Shown piece after piece: positions 26,637 through 35,169 of a stretch of DNA of 64,000 nucleotides. Made by a program: the position numbers and the translations under genes. The notes under the pieces were generated by a model. That model was not told the DNA's origin. It made no database searches and saw nothing but the letters and a program-made list of their open reading frames with translations. Position 1 is the first letter of the stretch. Each line of letters begins with the position of its first letter. The DNA comes from Pseudomonas wenzhouensis (lineage in GTDB: Bacteria > Pseudomonadota > Gammaproteobacteria > Pseudomonadales > Pseudomonadaceae), in assembly GCF_021029445.1 (NCBI RefSeq), contig NZ_CP072610.1, forward strand, positions 3,224,001-3,288,000, in the 5' to 3' direction.

Positions 26637-27428
26637 ATGCAACCGACGGATTGCCGTGCCCTGCTTACCGGCGCCAGTGGCGGTATCGGCCTGGCCCTGG
26701 CCGAGCGCCTGGCCGGCGCAGGCGCCCATCTACTGCTGGTCGGACGTCGCCTGGAGCCTCTGCAGCCTTTGCTGCAACGCTTTCCGCAGAACGTAAAACT
26801 GGTGCAGGCCGATATCGCCAGCCGCCGCGGACGTGATGCACTGGTTGCTGCGGCACAGAACTTCGGCGGGCTGAACTGCCTGATCAACGCCGCCGGGGTC
26901 AACCGCTTCGGCCTGCTCGACCAGCAGGACGAACAGCAAATCGCCGAGCTGATCGGCCTCAACGTCACCGCCACGCTGCAACTGACCCAACGCCTGCTGC
27001 CATTGCTACGTGCCCAGCACCGCGCGCTGGTGATCAACGTCGGCTCCACCTTCGGCGCCATCGGTTACCCCGGTTTTACTGCCTACTGCGCCAGCAAGTT
27101 CGCCCTGCGCGGTTTCTCCGAAGCGCTGCGCCGCGAGCTGGCCGACACCCATGTGCGCGTCCTGTACTTCGCCCCACGCGCCACCCGCACGGCGATGAAC
27201 GCCCCCAGCGTGGTGGCGATGAACGATGAGCTGGGCGTGGCCATGGACGATCCCGCGCAGGTCGCCGAGCAGTTGCTCGACGCCATTGGCCGCGAGCAGG
27301 AGGAACGCCACCTGGGCTGGCCGGAGCGCCTGTTCGTGCGCCTCAACGGCCTGCTGCCGCGCGTGGTCGACCAGGCCCTGCGCAAGCAGTTGCCGATCAT
27401 TCAACGCTTTGCCCGTCACAAGCACTGA
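26637..27428 (+). CDS. Short-chain dehydrogenase/reductase of the hemolysin-HDO operon
   Basis: A 263-residue classical SDR starting four bases after the HDO stop, with AGGAG in the end of that gene. NAD(P)-binding TGASGGIG at 11-18, NAAG at 85-88, and catalytic Ser137, Tyr150 and Lys154 (YCASK) are all present. The tail after ~190 ('HLGWPERLFVRLNGLLPRVV') is amphipathic, typical of SDRs acting on lipid-like substrates at the membrane. It probably reduces or oxidises a carbonyl/alcohol intermediate of this pathway. Confidence 0.88.
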   Translation: MQPTDCRALLTGASGGIGLALAERLAGAGAHLLLVGRRLEPLQPLLQRFPQNVKLVQADIASRRGRDALVAAAQNFGGLNCLINAAGVNRFGLLDQQDEQQIAELIGLNVTATLQLTQRLLPLLRAQHRALVINVGSTFGAIGYPGFTAYCASKFALRGFSEALRRELADTHVRVLYFAPRATRTAMNAPSVVAMNDELGVAMDDPAQVAEQLLDAIGREQEERHLGWPERLFVRLNGLLPRVVDQALRKQLPIIQRFARHKH

Positions 27429-27438
27429 GGAGATTACC

Positions 27439-28089
27439 GTGAACCTGTTTCGTACCCTGATCATCGCCGCACTCGGCTTCGCCGCCCTGCCCGCCTTTGC
27501 CCTCAGTGCAGGAGGCGAAGTGCAGTTGCACCAACTGCAGACACGCTGGGCCGAAATCAACTACCAGACGCCGGAAAAACAGCGCGAGGAAGCCTTCGCC
27601 AAGCTCGTCACGCAAGCCGATTCAGCCCTGGCCAGCGAGCCGAAAGCGCCGGAGCTGCTAATCTGGCGCGGCATCATCCTCAGCACCCAGGCCGGCGCCA
27701 AGGGTGGCCTCGGCGCATTAAGTCTGGTCAAGAAGGCCAAAACAAACCTGGAACAAGCCCTGGCCATCGCCCCGCAAGCGCTGGACGGTTCGGCCTACAC
27801 CAGCCTCGGCAGCCTCTACTACCAGGTACCCGCCTGGCCGATCGGCTTCGGTGATGACGAGCTGGCCGAGCAAATGCTCAAACAGGCGCTGGCGATCAAC
27901 CCGAATGGCATCGATCCGAATTATTTCTACGGCGACTTCCTGCAACGGCAGAAGCGCTTTGAAGAAGCCCGCGCCGCGCTGGAGAAAGCCCTGGCGGCCA
28001 AGGATCGTCCCGGCCGCGAACTGGCCGATCAGGGCCGCCGTGCAGAAGCCCAGGCGCTTTTGCAGCAGGTCGCAGGTAAACTCCGGTAA
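27439..28089 (+). CDS. Secreted tetratricopeptide-repeat protein
   Basis: A 216-residue protein; GTG start with GGAG upstream. Residues 1-23 are a Sec signal peptide (LPAFALSAG cleavage region). Mature helices include TPR-like units ('AKTNLEQALAIAPQALDGSA', 'AEQMLKQALAINPNG', 'RFEEARAALEKALAAK'). It is probably periplasmic and could be a scaffold or the sensor partner of the histidine kinase encoded two genes on. Function within the operon unknown. Confidence 0.8.
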   Translation: MNLFRTLIIAALGFAALPAFALSAGGEVQLHQLQTRWAEINYQTPEKQREEAFAKLVTQADSALASEPKAPELLIWRGIILSTQAGAKGGLGALSLVKKAKTNLEQALAIAPQALDGSAYTSLGSLYYQVPAWPIGFGDDELAEQMLKQALAINPNGIDPNYFYGDFLQRQKRFEEARAALEKALAAKDRPGRELADQGRRAEAQALLQQVAGKLR

Positions 28090-28107
28090 CCCGCAACAGG
28101 AGTGACC

Positions 28108-28764
28108 ATGCGCATTCTTCTCGTCGAAGACGATCAGGCGCTGGGCGAAGGCATTCGCACCGCGCTGAAACCCGAAGGCTACACCGTCGACTGGCTGCAG
28201 GATGGCGCCAGTGCCCTGCATGCCCTGAGCCACGAAAGCTTCGAGCTGGCCATTCTCGACCTCGGCCTGCCGCGCATGGATGGCCTGCAGGTGCTCAAGC
28301 AGTTGCGCGCCAACGCCAACCCGGTACCGGTGCTGGTGCTCACCGCGCGTGACGCCACCAGCGACCGCATCGCCGGGCTCGATGCCGGCGCCGATGACTA
28401 CCTGATCAAACCTTTCGACGTGGCTGAACTCAAGGCGCGCCTGCGTGCTCTGCTGCGCCGCAGTTTCCAGCGCCCGCAACCGGCCCTGGAATACCGTGGC
28501 ATCCGCCTCGATCCGGCCAGCCAGTTGGTCGAATACCAGGGCCAGACCATCAACCTGCCGCGCAAGGAATTTCTCCTGCTGCACGAATTGCTGATCCAGC
28601 CTGGCCGCGTACTGACCCGCGACAAGCTGCAACAGGCGCTGTATGGCTGGGACGAGGAAGTGGAAAGCAACGCCCTGGAAGTGCACGTGCACCACCTACG
28701 CAAGAAATTCTTCCCGGAGCTGATCCGCACCGTGCGCGGCGTCGGTTATCTGGTGGACAAATGA
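28108..28764 (+). CDS. OmpR/PhoB-family response regulator
   Basis: A 218-residue regulator. The ATG at 28108 is chosen over the GTG two codons upstream, which lies inside the AGGAG ribosome-binding site. Receiver domain with ED acidic pair, phospho-acceptor Asp51 (LAILDLGLPRMDG) and Lys in LIKPF; winged-helix domain from about 125 ('NLPRKEFLLLHELL', 'VHVHHLRKKF', 'RTVRGVGYLV'). QseB/PmrA-like. Coupled to the kinase by an ATGA overlap. As part of the biosynthetic-looking operon it probably controls its own transcript. Confidence 0.92.
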   Translation: MRILLVEDDQALGEGIRTALKPEGYTVDWLQDGASALHALSHESFELAILDLGLPRMDGLQVLKQLRANANPVPVLVLTARDATSDRIAGLDAGADDYLIKPFDVAELKARLRALLRRSFQRPQPALEYRGIRLDPASQLVEYQGQTINLPRKEFLLLHELLIQPGRVLTRDKLQQALYGWDEEVESNALEVHVHHLRKKFFPELIRTVRGVGYLVDK

Positions 28765-30239
28765 GCGTGCTGAAAACCTTCGGCTCCATCCGCACCCGTC
28801 TGCTCGCCCTTCTGCTGCTACTGGTCGCCGGCAGCTTCGGCCTGATCAGCCACAAGATCTACAACGATTCGGTGCATGAAGTGCGCGAGCTGTTCGACGC
28901 CCAGCTGTCGCAGACCGCGCGCCTGCTCATGGGCCTGGTGCGTCACGACCTGAGCGACAGCGAACGCCGCGAGATGCAGGCCGTACTCGACGAAGCCCTG
29001 CTGCTGCACAACGCGCGCAACCCGGACAACCTGCTCGGCCACGAATACGAGGGCAAGCTGGCTTTCCAGATGCTCGACAAGGATGGTGAGCTGCTGTTCC
29101 AGTCCGCCAGCGCTCCGCCTGGCCTGCTCAACGACATGATCACCCAGCTCGGCCTGGTGCTGCCGGACAACGACCAACCCATGCAGCAGCGCCTGGCACA
29201 ACTGGCACGCTACCTGATCGGCTATCACACCCTGAGCATCGGCGAGCATCGCTGGCGCGTGTTCGTGCTGCATGACAGCCGCGATTATCACTGGGTACTG
29301 GCGGGAGAGCGCGAAGACGTGCGCGGCGAGCTGATCGGCAAGATCGCCCGGCGTAGCCTGCAACCGCTGCTGATCGGCCTGCCCATCGTCGGCCTGCTGC
29401 TGTGGCTGACCGTCGGCTGGGGGCTGTATCCACTCAAGCGCATGGCCGACGCCATTCGCGGCCGCGCGCCGGACAACTTGGCACCGCTGGTCTTTCCGCC
29501 GCTGCCCAACGAATTGGAGCCGATGGCCGCTGCGCTCAATCGCCTGTTGATGCAGGTCAGGCAGTTGCTGGAACAGGAAAAACGTTTCATCGCCGATGCC
29601 GCCCACGAGCTGCGCACGCCCCTGGCGGTGTTGCGTATCCATGCGCAGAACGCGCTGGAAGCACCGGATGCCGGTGATCGCGACGAAGCACTGCGACAGT
29701 TGAGCAGCGGTGTCGACCGTGCCACACGAGTGGTGGCGCAACTGCTGACACTGGCGCGTCTGGACCCCAACGGCATTCGCCTGAACATGGACGACCTGGA
29801 TCTGCTGGCCTTCCTGCGTGGCGAACTGGCCGAGCTGACACCGCTGGCACTCAGTCGTGGCCAGGAGCTGATTCTCGACGCCCAGGAGCCAGCTGATTAC
29901 CACCTGCCGGCGGATGCGCCCAGCCTGGGCATCCTGTTGCAGAACCTGGTGAGCAATGCCGTGCAATACACCCCGGCAGGCGGCTGCATTCAGGTGCAAC
30001 TGCAGGCCACGCCACAGGAACTGGTACTGCAAGTGCTCGACAGTGGCCCCGGTGTGCCGGTGGAGTTGCGCGAGCGCCTGTTCGAGCGTTTCTTCCGCAT
30101 CGGCGATGGCCAGGGCGCCGGGCTCGGGCTGTCCATCGTGCGGCGCGTGGTGGAACTGCATCAGGGCAGCATCGCCCTCGATGAATCACCGCTCGGCGGG
30201 TTGCGAGTCAGCGTGCGCCTGCCGCGCAGCCACTCATAG
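28761..30239 (+). CDS. Sensor histidine kinase, QseC/TctE-like
   Basis: A 492-residue kinase. Transmembrane helices at about 13-31 and 199-221 flank a ~165-residue periplasmic domain with no motif I recognise. HAMP-like linker, H-box with phospho-accepting His282 (ADAAHELRTPLAVLRIHAQ), N-box (LLQNLVSNAVQYT), G boxes DSGPGVP and GAGLGLSIV. It pairs with the regulator upstream. The ligand may be the product of the operon or a membrane stress it relieves. Confidence 0.92.
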   Translation: MSVLKTFGSIRTRLLALLLLLVAGSFGLISHKIYNDSVHEVRELFDAQLSQTARLLMGLVRHDLSDSERREMQAVLDEALLLHNARNPDNLLGHEYEGKLAFQMLDKDGELLFQSASAPPGLLNDMITQLGLVLPDNDQPMQQRLAQLARYLIGYHTLSIGEHRWRVFVLHDSRDYHWVLAGEREDVRGELIGKIARRSLQPLLIGLPIVGLLLWLTVGWGLYPLKRMADAIRGRAPDNLAPLVFPPLPNELEPMAAALNRLLMQVRQLLEQEKRFIADAAHELRTPLAVLRIHAQNALEAPDAGDRDEALRQLSSGVDRATRVVAQLLTLARLDPNGIRLNMDDLDLLAFLRGELAELTPLALSRGQELILDAQEPADYHLPADAPSLGILLQNLVSNAVQYTPAGGCIQVQLQATPQELVLQVLDSGPGVPVELRERLFERFFRIGDGQGAGLGLSIVRRVVELHQGSIALDESPLGGLRVSVRLPRSHS

Positions 30240-30339
30240 CCAGAGCAAATCGAAAGAATAGAAACAATCCGCTTTATCAATAATTGCGCTTCTTCGATCA
30301 TGTGCCCCTGTTCGATAACCTCTACAGGAGTAACCCCGC

Positions 30340-30438
30340 ATGAGCCTGATCAAGCGCCTTTTCCAGCCAACCAAACCGGTCCGGCAGGCGAGCACGCCAA
30401 GCGTGCAGGAACACCCGAATTTCTGGATGTATCAGTGA
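30340..30438 (+). CDS. Possible 32-aa peptide gene
   Basis: An ATG lies 9 bases after a perfect AGGAG (30326-30330) and opens a 32-codon frame, 'MSLIKRLFQPTKPVRQAS' to 'HPNFWMYQ'. It is basic with an aromatic C-terminus. It sits between the kinase gene and a convergent RHH gene, whose stop it nearly touches. I do not recognise it. The strong RBS and an AT-rich upstream stretch (30250-30300) argue for translation; its shortness argues caution. Confidence 0.45.
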   Translation: MSLIKRLFQPTKPVRQASTPSVQEHPNFWMYQ

Positions 30439-30439
30439 G

Positions 30440-30742
30440 TCAGCCGGCAGCACCAACTACCCGTAATGGCACCGGCCGCCCGGCCTTCTGCGCCAGGTAA
30501 CGCGTGCAGCTGACGCGCAGAAAGGAAGCGAAGTTGACCACTTCACCGCGAAAATCCATGACCTCCTCATAGAGCTTGGTGATCAGCTGGTTGGTGGTCA
30601 TGCCGTCGACTTCAGCGATCTCGCGCAGAATGTCCCAGAACTGATTTTCCAGACGCAAGGTGGTCACCACGCCGCGAATACGCAGCGAGCGTGAGCGCGA
30701 TTCGTAGAGGATGGGATCGGCCTTCACATAGAGTTCGCACAT
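30440..30742 (-). CDS. Ribbon-helix-helix domain protein
   Basis: A 100-residue protein; the ATG at 30742 has AGGAG just upstream, so the open extension to 30769 is not used. 'RSLRIRGVVTTLRLENQFWD' followed by 'EIAEVDGMTTNQLITKLYEE' matches the RHH_4 family: a beta strand then two helices that bind DNA as a dimer. No toxin partner is adjacent, so it is more likely a stand-alone regulator than an antitoxin. Targets unknown. Confidence 0.8.
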   Translation of the reverse strand: MCELYVKADPILYESRSRSLRIRGVVTTLRLENQFWDILREIAEVDGMTTNQLITKLYEEVMDFRGEVVNFASFLRVSCTRYLAQKAGRPVPLRVVGAAG

Positions 30743-30758
30743 CGTTCTGCTCCTGCTC

Positions 30759-30821
30759 GTAGCCCGCATGTAATCCGGGGGTCACCGGCCATGATGCGCC
30801 CCCGGATTGCATCCGGGCTAC
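30759..30821. repeat. Long REP-type inverted repeat
   Basis: Two 23-bp arms, GTAGCCCGCATGTAATCCGG.. at 30759-30781 and its near-perfect reverse complement at 30799-30821 (two mismatches), flank a 17-base spacer. The core GTAGCCCGGATGCAATCCGG is a dispersed intergenic repeat I recognise from Pseudomonas genomes. It separates the RHH gene from the DJ-1 gene and probably terminates the latter. Confidence 0.8.
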
Positions 30822-30825
30822 GGGT

Positions 30826-31407
30826 TTACAGATGAATTTCCGTACCGAGTACCTTGAGAAACGCCGCCAGCCAGGCCGGGTGTGCGGGCCAGGCCGGCGC
30901 GGTGACCAGATTGCCCTGCACATGCGCCTGATCCACCGCGATGTCCACGTACTGGCCGCCAGCCAAGGTCACTTCCGGCGCACAGGCAGGATAGGCGCTG
31001 CATTCGCGCCCTTCCAGCACACCGGCTGCGGCCAGCAATTGAGCTCCATGGCAAACGGCGGCGATGGGTTTACTCGCGGCAGCGAAGGCCTTCACCAGGG
31101 CGATGACATGCGCATTCAGGCGCAGATACTCCGGCGCACGGCCACCGGGAATCACCAGCGCGTCATAATCCTCGGCACGCACCTTGGCGAAATCGAAGTT
31201 GAGCGCGAAGTTGTGCCCCGGCTTCTCGCTGTAGGTCTGATCGCCTTCGAAATCGTGGATGGCCGTGCGCACCGTCTGCCCGCTGACCTTGTCCGGGCAG
31301 ACCGCATGTACGCTGTGGCCAACCATCTGCAGCGCCTGGAACGGCACCATGGTTTCGTAGTCTTCGGCGTAGTCGCCGACCAGCATGAGAATCTTCTTGG
31401 CAGCCAT
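30826..31407 (-). CDS. DJ-1/PfpI family protein
   Basis: A 193-residue class I glutamine-amidotransferase-like protein. It carries the nucleophile elbow AVCHGAQLL with the reactive Cys, the acidic residue in '[14 protein letters not shown]' and '[11 protein letters not shown]'. DJ-1/PfpI members act as glyoxalase/deglycase-like or stress proteins; the exact reaction is not predictable. RBS GGAG lies ahead of the ATG. Single gene flanked by repeats on both sides. Confidence 0.9.
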   Translation of the reverse strand: MAAKKILMLVGDYAEDYETMVPFQALQMVGHSVHAVCPDKVSGQTVRTAIHDFEGDQTYSEKPGHNFALNFDFAKVRAEDYDALVIPGGRAPEYLRLNAHVIALVKAFAAASKPIAAVCHGAQLLAAAGVLEGRECSAYPACAPEVTLAGGQYVDIAVDQAHVQGNLVTAPAWPAHPAWLAAFLKVLGTEIHL

Positions 31408-31718
31408 GATCGTCTCCTGAGGGAAGGTGGAACGAACAGCATTATTCGCCGCTGTTTCTTCCGACAGGTAACAACCGGGTACTACTCATCCCACAGCCAA
31501 GCGTCGATGCACCGGCGGATGCGGTGCCCCGCCGTGAACATGCCCGGCGCAGAATCGAAAAGCTTCGCCCCGGGGCGGGGCTCCTACACGAAGGCACGAA
31601 GCGATGCAGCCCTGCGCCCCGCCGCGAACGTGCCCGGCATAGAGCCGAACTTCGTCCTGGGGCGGGACGCTTACGACACGCTGCCCTGAGCGCTATTACC
31701 GGCCACGCCTGACAGCTT
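31408..31718. repeat. Gap with duplicated REP-like GC-rich units
   Basis: About 310 bp. Two similar units are visible: GCCCCGCCGTGAACATGCCC near 31527 and GCCCCGCCGCGAACGTGCCC near 31617, each followed by an 'agaatcgaa/agagccgaa' stretch and a palindrome around GGGGCGGG. A related fragment (GCGCCGGGGCGGCGCTCCTA) occurs near 14872. These look like a REP doublet. No gene is supported. Confidence 0.6.
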
Positions 31719-32630
31719 TCAGAGCGCGTATTTTTGCAGGTTCGCCATCATTTCCCTGAGCGCCTCGACGTTGTCCGCCGGGTGCGCGGCGCCGTCGAAA
31801 TCGCAGATGCGCTGCCACTGCGCGGCGACATCCTCGGGGCTGAAACCGGCCTTGGGGTCGAAACCGGCGCCGAGGCTACGCTCCCAACGCACCTTGCCGA
31901 CCCAGCCACCGCCCACTTCGTACAAGCCGCCGGTATCCTGGCAGGCGGCGCTACCGAGGTACACCACCAGCGGGCTGACCAGCTCGGGCTTGAGCTGCTC
32001 GAACACCTGCGGCGGGATCAACCCTTCGGTCATGCGCGTGGCGCCGGTCGGGGCGATGGCGTTGACCAGGATGTTGTTCTTGCGCCCTTCGATGGCCAGG
32101 GTGCGGGTCAGGCCGTACAAGCCAAGCTTGGCCATGCCGTAGTTGCTCTGGCCGAAGTTGCCGTAGATGCCGGAGGTGGACGAGGTGAAGATCACCCGGC
32201 CGAAGTTCTGTTCGCGCAGATGGGGCCAGGCGGCGTGAGTGGTCTTGTAGGCGCCCTCGACGTGCACCTTGTAGACCAGATCCCAGTCGGCATCCTCCAT
32301 CTTGTGGAAGCTCTTGTCGCGCAGGATGCCGGCGTTATTGACCAGTACATCGATGCGACCGAAATAATCCAGCGCCGTCTGCACGATCTTGTCGCCATCG
32401 GTCACCGAATCATGGTTGGCCACCGCAGTGCCACCGAAGGCGCGGATCTCTTCCACCACCTTGTCCGCCGCCGAAGCGCTGGCCCCTTCACCATGGGTGC
32501 TGCCACCGAGGTCGTTGACCACTACCCTGGCGCCATGGCGGGCGAACAGCAGCGCATGGGCACGACCCAGACCACCGCCAGCACCGGTAACTATGACTAC
32601 TTGATCTTCGAAACGGATGGCATCGCTCAT
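31719..32630 (-). CDS. SDR of the (3R)-hydroxyacyl-CoA dehydrogenase (HSD17B4-like) type
   Basis: A 303-residue SDR. The ATG at 32630 has AGGAG upstream; the longer frame is not needed. TGAGGGLGRAHAL, 'VVVNDLGGSTHGEG' (family-specific insertion), NNAG, catalytic Ser in FTSSTSG and YGMAK. The C-terminal ~60 residues ('ERSLGAGFDPKAGFSPEDVA') match the dehydrogenase part of peroxisomal multifunctional-enzyme-like proteins without hydratase or SCP2 domains. Likely oxidises 3-hydroxyacyl-CoA in fatty-acid or side-chain degradation. Monocistronic. Confidence 0.85.
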   Translation of the reverse strand: MSDAIRFEDQVVIVTGAGGGLGRAHALLFARHGARVVVNDLGGSTHGEGASASAADKVVEEIRAFGGTAVANHDSVTDGDKIVQTALDYFGRIDVLVNNAGILRDKSFHKMEDADWDLVYKVHVEGAYKTTHAAWPHLREQNFGRVIFTSSTSGIYGNFGQSNYGMAKLGLYGLTRTLAIEGRKNNILVNAIAPTGATRMTEGLIPPQVFEQLKPELVSPLVVYLGSAACQDTGGLYEVGGGWVGKVRWERSLGAGFDPKAGFSPEDVAAQWQRICDFDGAAHPADNVEALREMMANLQKYAL

Positions 32631-32742
32631 CGACAGGCTCCTAGGCAGATTGCGAATACCCCGAGTGTCAGGCAGCCCTGCAGGCGGCACAAGGCGCGCG
32701 CAGGCGCTGAATGACAAGCGATAATGCGACCTTATACGCGCC

Positions 32743-33273
32743 TCAGGCGAGGCGAATCAGGCTGAGGTGGTTGTACAGGTGCATGACGTGCGCCTGACCG
32801 TACTCGGCATGGCTCAGGGCGCCATAGGCAAAATGCGGCTGCAATTCACCGGCATGGCTGGCGAAACGCTCGAACGCCATCTGCAGGCGCTGCAAGGCCT
32901 CGGCCTGGCTGGCCGGTTCAAGCAGAGGCGCCGCGCCGGGAATGACCTCATCCAGTGGATGACGCATGGCACCGCGCGCGCTGAATACGGCGAATGCGGC
33001 TGGCCCGAGGCTGTGGAGGAACCAGGCGGGCTTCAGCTCGGGGTAACCGTCGATGGAATAGTCGATGCTCTGCGCACAGTGGTTGAACACTTGGCTCGGG
33101 CTCCAGCCTCGCACACTGCGTAGTGTCTTGCCCTGCAAGTCAGCCAGCACCTGGCGCGCCCCCTCCAGACTGGCGACCGCGGGCTGCGGCCCCGTCGGCA
33201 AGACCCAGTAACCGGCGCCGAGGGCGGCGGCGCCGGTCAGTGCTGCGCCTTTGAGCAGGGTACGTCTACGCAT
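32743..33273 (-). CDS. Tat-exported DUF1569 protein
   Basis: A 176-residue protein; ATG with AAGGAG upstream. 'MRRRTLLKGAALTGAAALGA' is a twin-arginine-like signal (RRRTLLK). The mature part, 'GWSPSQVFNHCAQSIDYSID' and 'GALSHAEYGQAHVMHLYNHL', fits the DUF1569/DinB-like four-helix family, with His residues in the right places for a metal site. It overlaps the preceding hydrolase gene by 8 bases and is the last gene of the aldolase-hydrolase operon. Function unknown; periplasmic. Confidence 0.75.
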   Translation of the reverse strand: MRRRTLLKGAALTGAAALGAGYWVLPTGPQPAVASLEGARQVLADLQGKTLRSVRGWSPSQVFNHCAQSIDYSIDGYPELKPAWFLHSLGPAAFAVFSARGAMRHPLDEVIPGAAPLLEPASQAEALQRLQMAFERFASHAGELQPHFAYGALSHAEYGQAHVMHLYNHLSLIRLA

Positions 33274-34159
33274 GTAGGCTCCTTGTGCTGCGAAACTGCA
33301 GATAATGTTCGAGTACCGCCGCCGGCGCTTCGAGTTGCGGATAGTGACCAATGCCGTCGAGCAGCACCGTATCCGGGTCACTGATCAGCTCACGGTAGCG
33401 CGCCACCATATGCGCCCCGGAGATGGGGTCGAAGGCGCCGTCGATCACCCGCATCGGCAGCGTCGTGGCCTGCATCGCGCTGACCCAGCGCTGCCGTTGC
33501 TGACGCCGCTCAGGCATGTAGCGAATCAGGCGATGCATCACCGCCGGGCCGTTGTTGTACGCCACCAGTTGCCACAGAGCATCCAGTTCGGTCTCGCTGG
33601 GCTGAGTTTGCGGGCCGAAGATGCGGGCGAAACTCTGTGCCAGCTTGCGTCGTGAGAACAACCGCCCGATCAGCGGCCCAAGCGGCCCGAGCAGCAGTTT
33701 CTGTACGCGTACCGGATGATGCGTCTCGGGGAACAAGCCGCCATTGAGGAAGACACAACTGGCCAGTTGCAGCCGCCCTTCCTGATGCCGCGCAATCAAC
33801 TCCTGCGCCACGCTGTCACCGTAATCGTGGGCCAGCACATGCAGTGGGCGCGATTCACCGACATGCGCCAGCAGCGCCTGCTGCAAATCGGCCTGTTCCA
33901 GCAGGCTGTAGGCATGCCCACGCGGTTTGGCCGAGTAGCCGAAACCGAGCAGGTCGCAGGCGATCACCCGATAACGTTCGGCCAACGGCACCCATAGACG
34001 ATGCCAGTCCCAACTGGCGCTGGGAAAGCCGTGAATCAATAGCAGCGGCTCGGCCTCGGCGTTACCGGCGACCCAGTAGCGGATGGCGTGGCCCTGAAAG
34101 TCCAGGGTCTGGCTTTGCGCGCGCCATGTGTCCAGGGCGATGCCTGGCAGCTCGCTCAC
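33266..34159 (-). CDS. Alpha/beta hydrolase with Asp nucleophile, MEST/epoxide-hydrolase-like
   Basis: A 297-residue hydrolase. The GTG start overlaps the TGA of the aldolase gene (GTGA), a typical coupled start; an in-frame start at 34210 inside the aldolase gene is less likely. Oxyanion-hole HGFPSASWDW and nucleophile elbow AHDYGDSVAQEL, where Asp replaces Ser as in haloalkane dehalogenases, epoxide hydrolases and the MEST group; HDYGD is MEST-like. A late His follows in 'LLDGIGHYPQLEAP'. Probably hydrolyses an epoxide, ester or halide; substrate unknown. Confidence 0.82.
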   Translation of the reverse strand: MSELPGIALDTWRAQSQTLDFQGHAIRYWVAGNAEAEPLLLIHGFPSASWDWHRLWVPLAERYRVIACDLLGFGYSAKPRGHAYSLLEQADLQQALLAHVGESRPLHVLAHDYGDSVAQELIARHQEGRLQLASCVFLNGGLFPETHHPVRVQKLLLGPLGPLIGRLFSRRKLAQSFARIFGPQTQPSETELDALWQLVAYNNGPAVMHRLIRYMPERRQQRQRWVSAMQATTLPMRVIDGAFDPISGAHMVARYRELISDPDTVLLDGIGHYPQLEAPAAVLEHYLQFRSTRSLHA

Positions 34160-34941
34160 TGGTCGTAACCCGGCATCTGTTGATCGAGCTTGCGCAGCAG
34201 CGCCGGCCATGGCAACGAGCCGCCCATGCCCTGTGGCGTCTTCATCACCCCGGCAATCATCGCCTGCGCGCCATCGAGAATCAGCTGCGGAATATGGATC
34301 AGCTCGGCGCCACCACTCTGCGCCATCACCTGAATCTCGCAGGCGCGCTGCAGGGTGAACATGCCGAGGAAGGCATCGGCAATACTGCCAAAGGCCGTGA
34401 GCAATCCATGGTTGGGCAGGATCATGAAGTTCTTGTCGCCCAGATCGGCCTGCAGCCGCGCCTTCTCGTCATGGTTCAGCGCCACCCCTTCGTAGCCGTG
34501 GTAGGCCAGACTGGAGAGGACGAACAGCGACTGCTGCGACAGCGGCAACAACCCCTGTTTCTGCGCCGACACGGCAATACCGGCAGGCGTGTGAATGTGC
34601 AGCACGCACCCGACATCGTGGCGCACCTCATGCACGGCACTGTGAATGGTGTAACCGGCCGGGTTGATATCGAAGGGGCTGTCCATCAACTTGCTGCCAG
34701 CCAGATCGACCTTGACCAGGCTCGACGCCGTGATCTCGTGGAACATCAGGCCATAGGGATTGATCAGGAAATCTTCCGTGCCCGGCACCTTGGCCGAGAT
34801 GTGGGTGAAAATCAGGTCATCCCAGCCGTAAAGTGCGATCAGCCGGTAACAGGCCGCCAGGTCGATGCGTGTACGCCATTCGGCTTCGGATACCTGATTC
34901 TTCACGGCAGGGAGTTGCAGCTGAGCAGTCACGGCGATCAC
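34156..34941 (-). CDS. Class II aldolase/adducin family protein
   Basis: A 261-residue protein with metal-binding histidines in HIHTPAG and NHGLL, plus 'GWDDLIFTHISAKVPG' near the N-terminus. This pattern matches the adducin-type group (FucA/AraD fold) of uncertain reaction found near hydrolases and SDRs. It is the first gene of an operon with the MEST-like hydrolase and the Tat-exported DUF1569 protein. Substrate unknown. Confidence 0.85.
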   Translation of the reverse strand: MIAVTAQLQLPAVKNQVSEAEWRTRIDLAACYRLIALYGWDDLIFTHISAKVPGTEDFLINPYGLMFHEITASSLVKVDLAGSKLMDSPFDINPAGYTIHSAVHEVRHDVGCVLHIHTPAGIAVSAQKQGLLPLSQQSLFVLSSLAYHGYEGVALNHDEKARLQADLGDKNFMILPNHGLLTAFGSIADAFLGMFTLQRACEIQVMAQSGGAELIHIPQLILDGAQAMIAGVMKTPQGMGGSLPWPALLRKLDQQMPGYDQ

Positions 34942-35169
34942 CTCGATCTTGTTATGGTCGGTGTGAACGCAGTCTAGCCAGACGCGCGACTCAGGCTAGT
35001 TGCCCTGGCAGCCATCCTGATGGCTTTACAGGTCAGCCGCTGCTGCGCTGCGGGGGGATAAGCCGACATTCGCCACATTGATTGCCCTTCGACCATCCGC
35101 CCGACAGCCCACCACGCCAGGTCAGGGCCTCGGCTGCCGCAGGCGAACGCCGGCAGAGTGCGGCGTGGC
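34942..35169. other. Intergenic gap, no gene seen
   Basis: About 230 bp between the aldolase start and the flavodoxin stop. It must contain the aldolase promoter (AT-richer GATCTTGTTATGGTCGGTG next to the start); the rest shows no conserved feature. Confidence 0.4.

Noticed and set aside
28818..30161. 447-codon frame antisense to the histidine kinase
   Set aside because: The sense kinase is complete with all boxes; the antisense product is Gln/His/Ala-rich noise.
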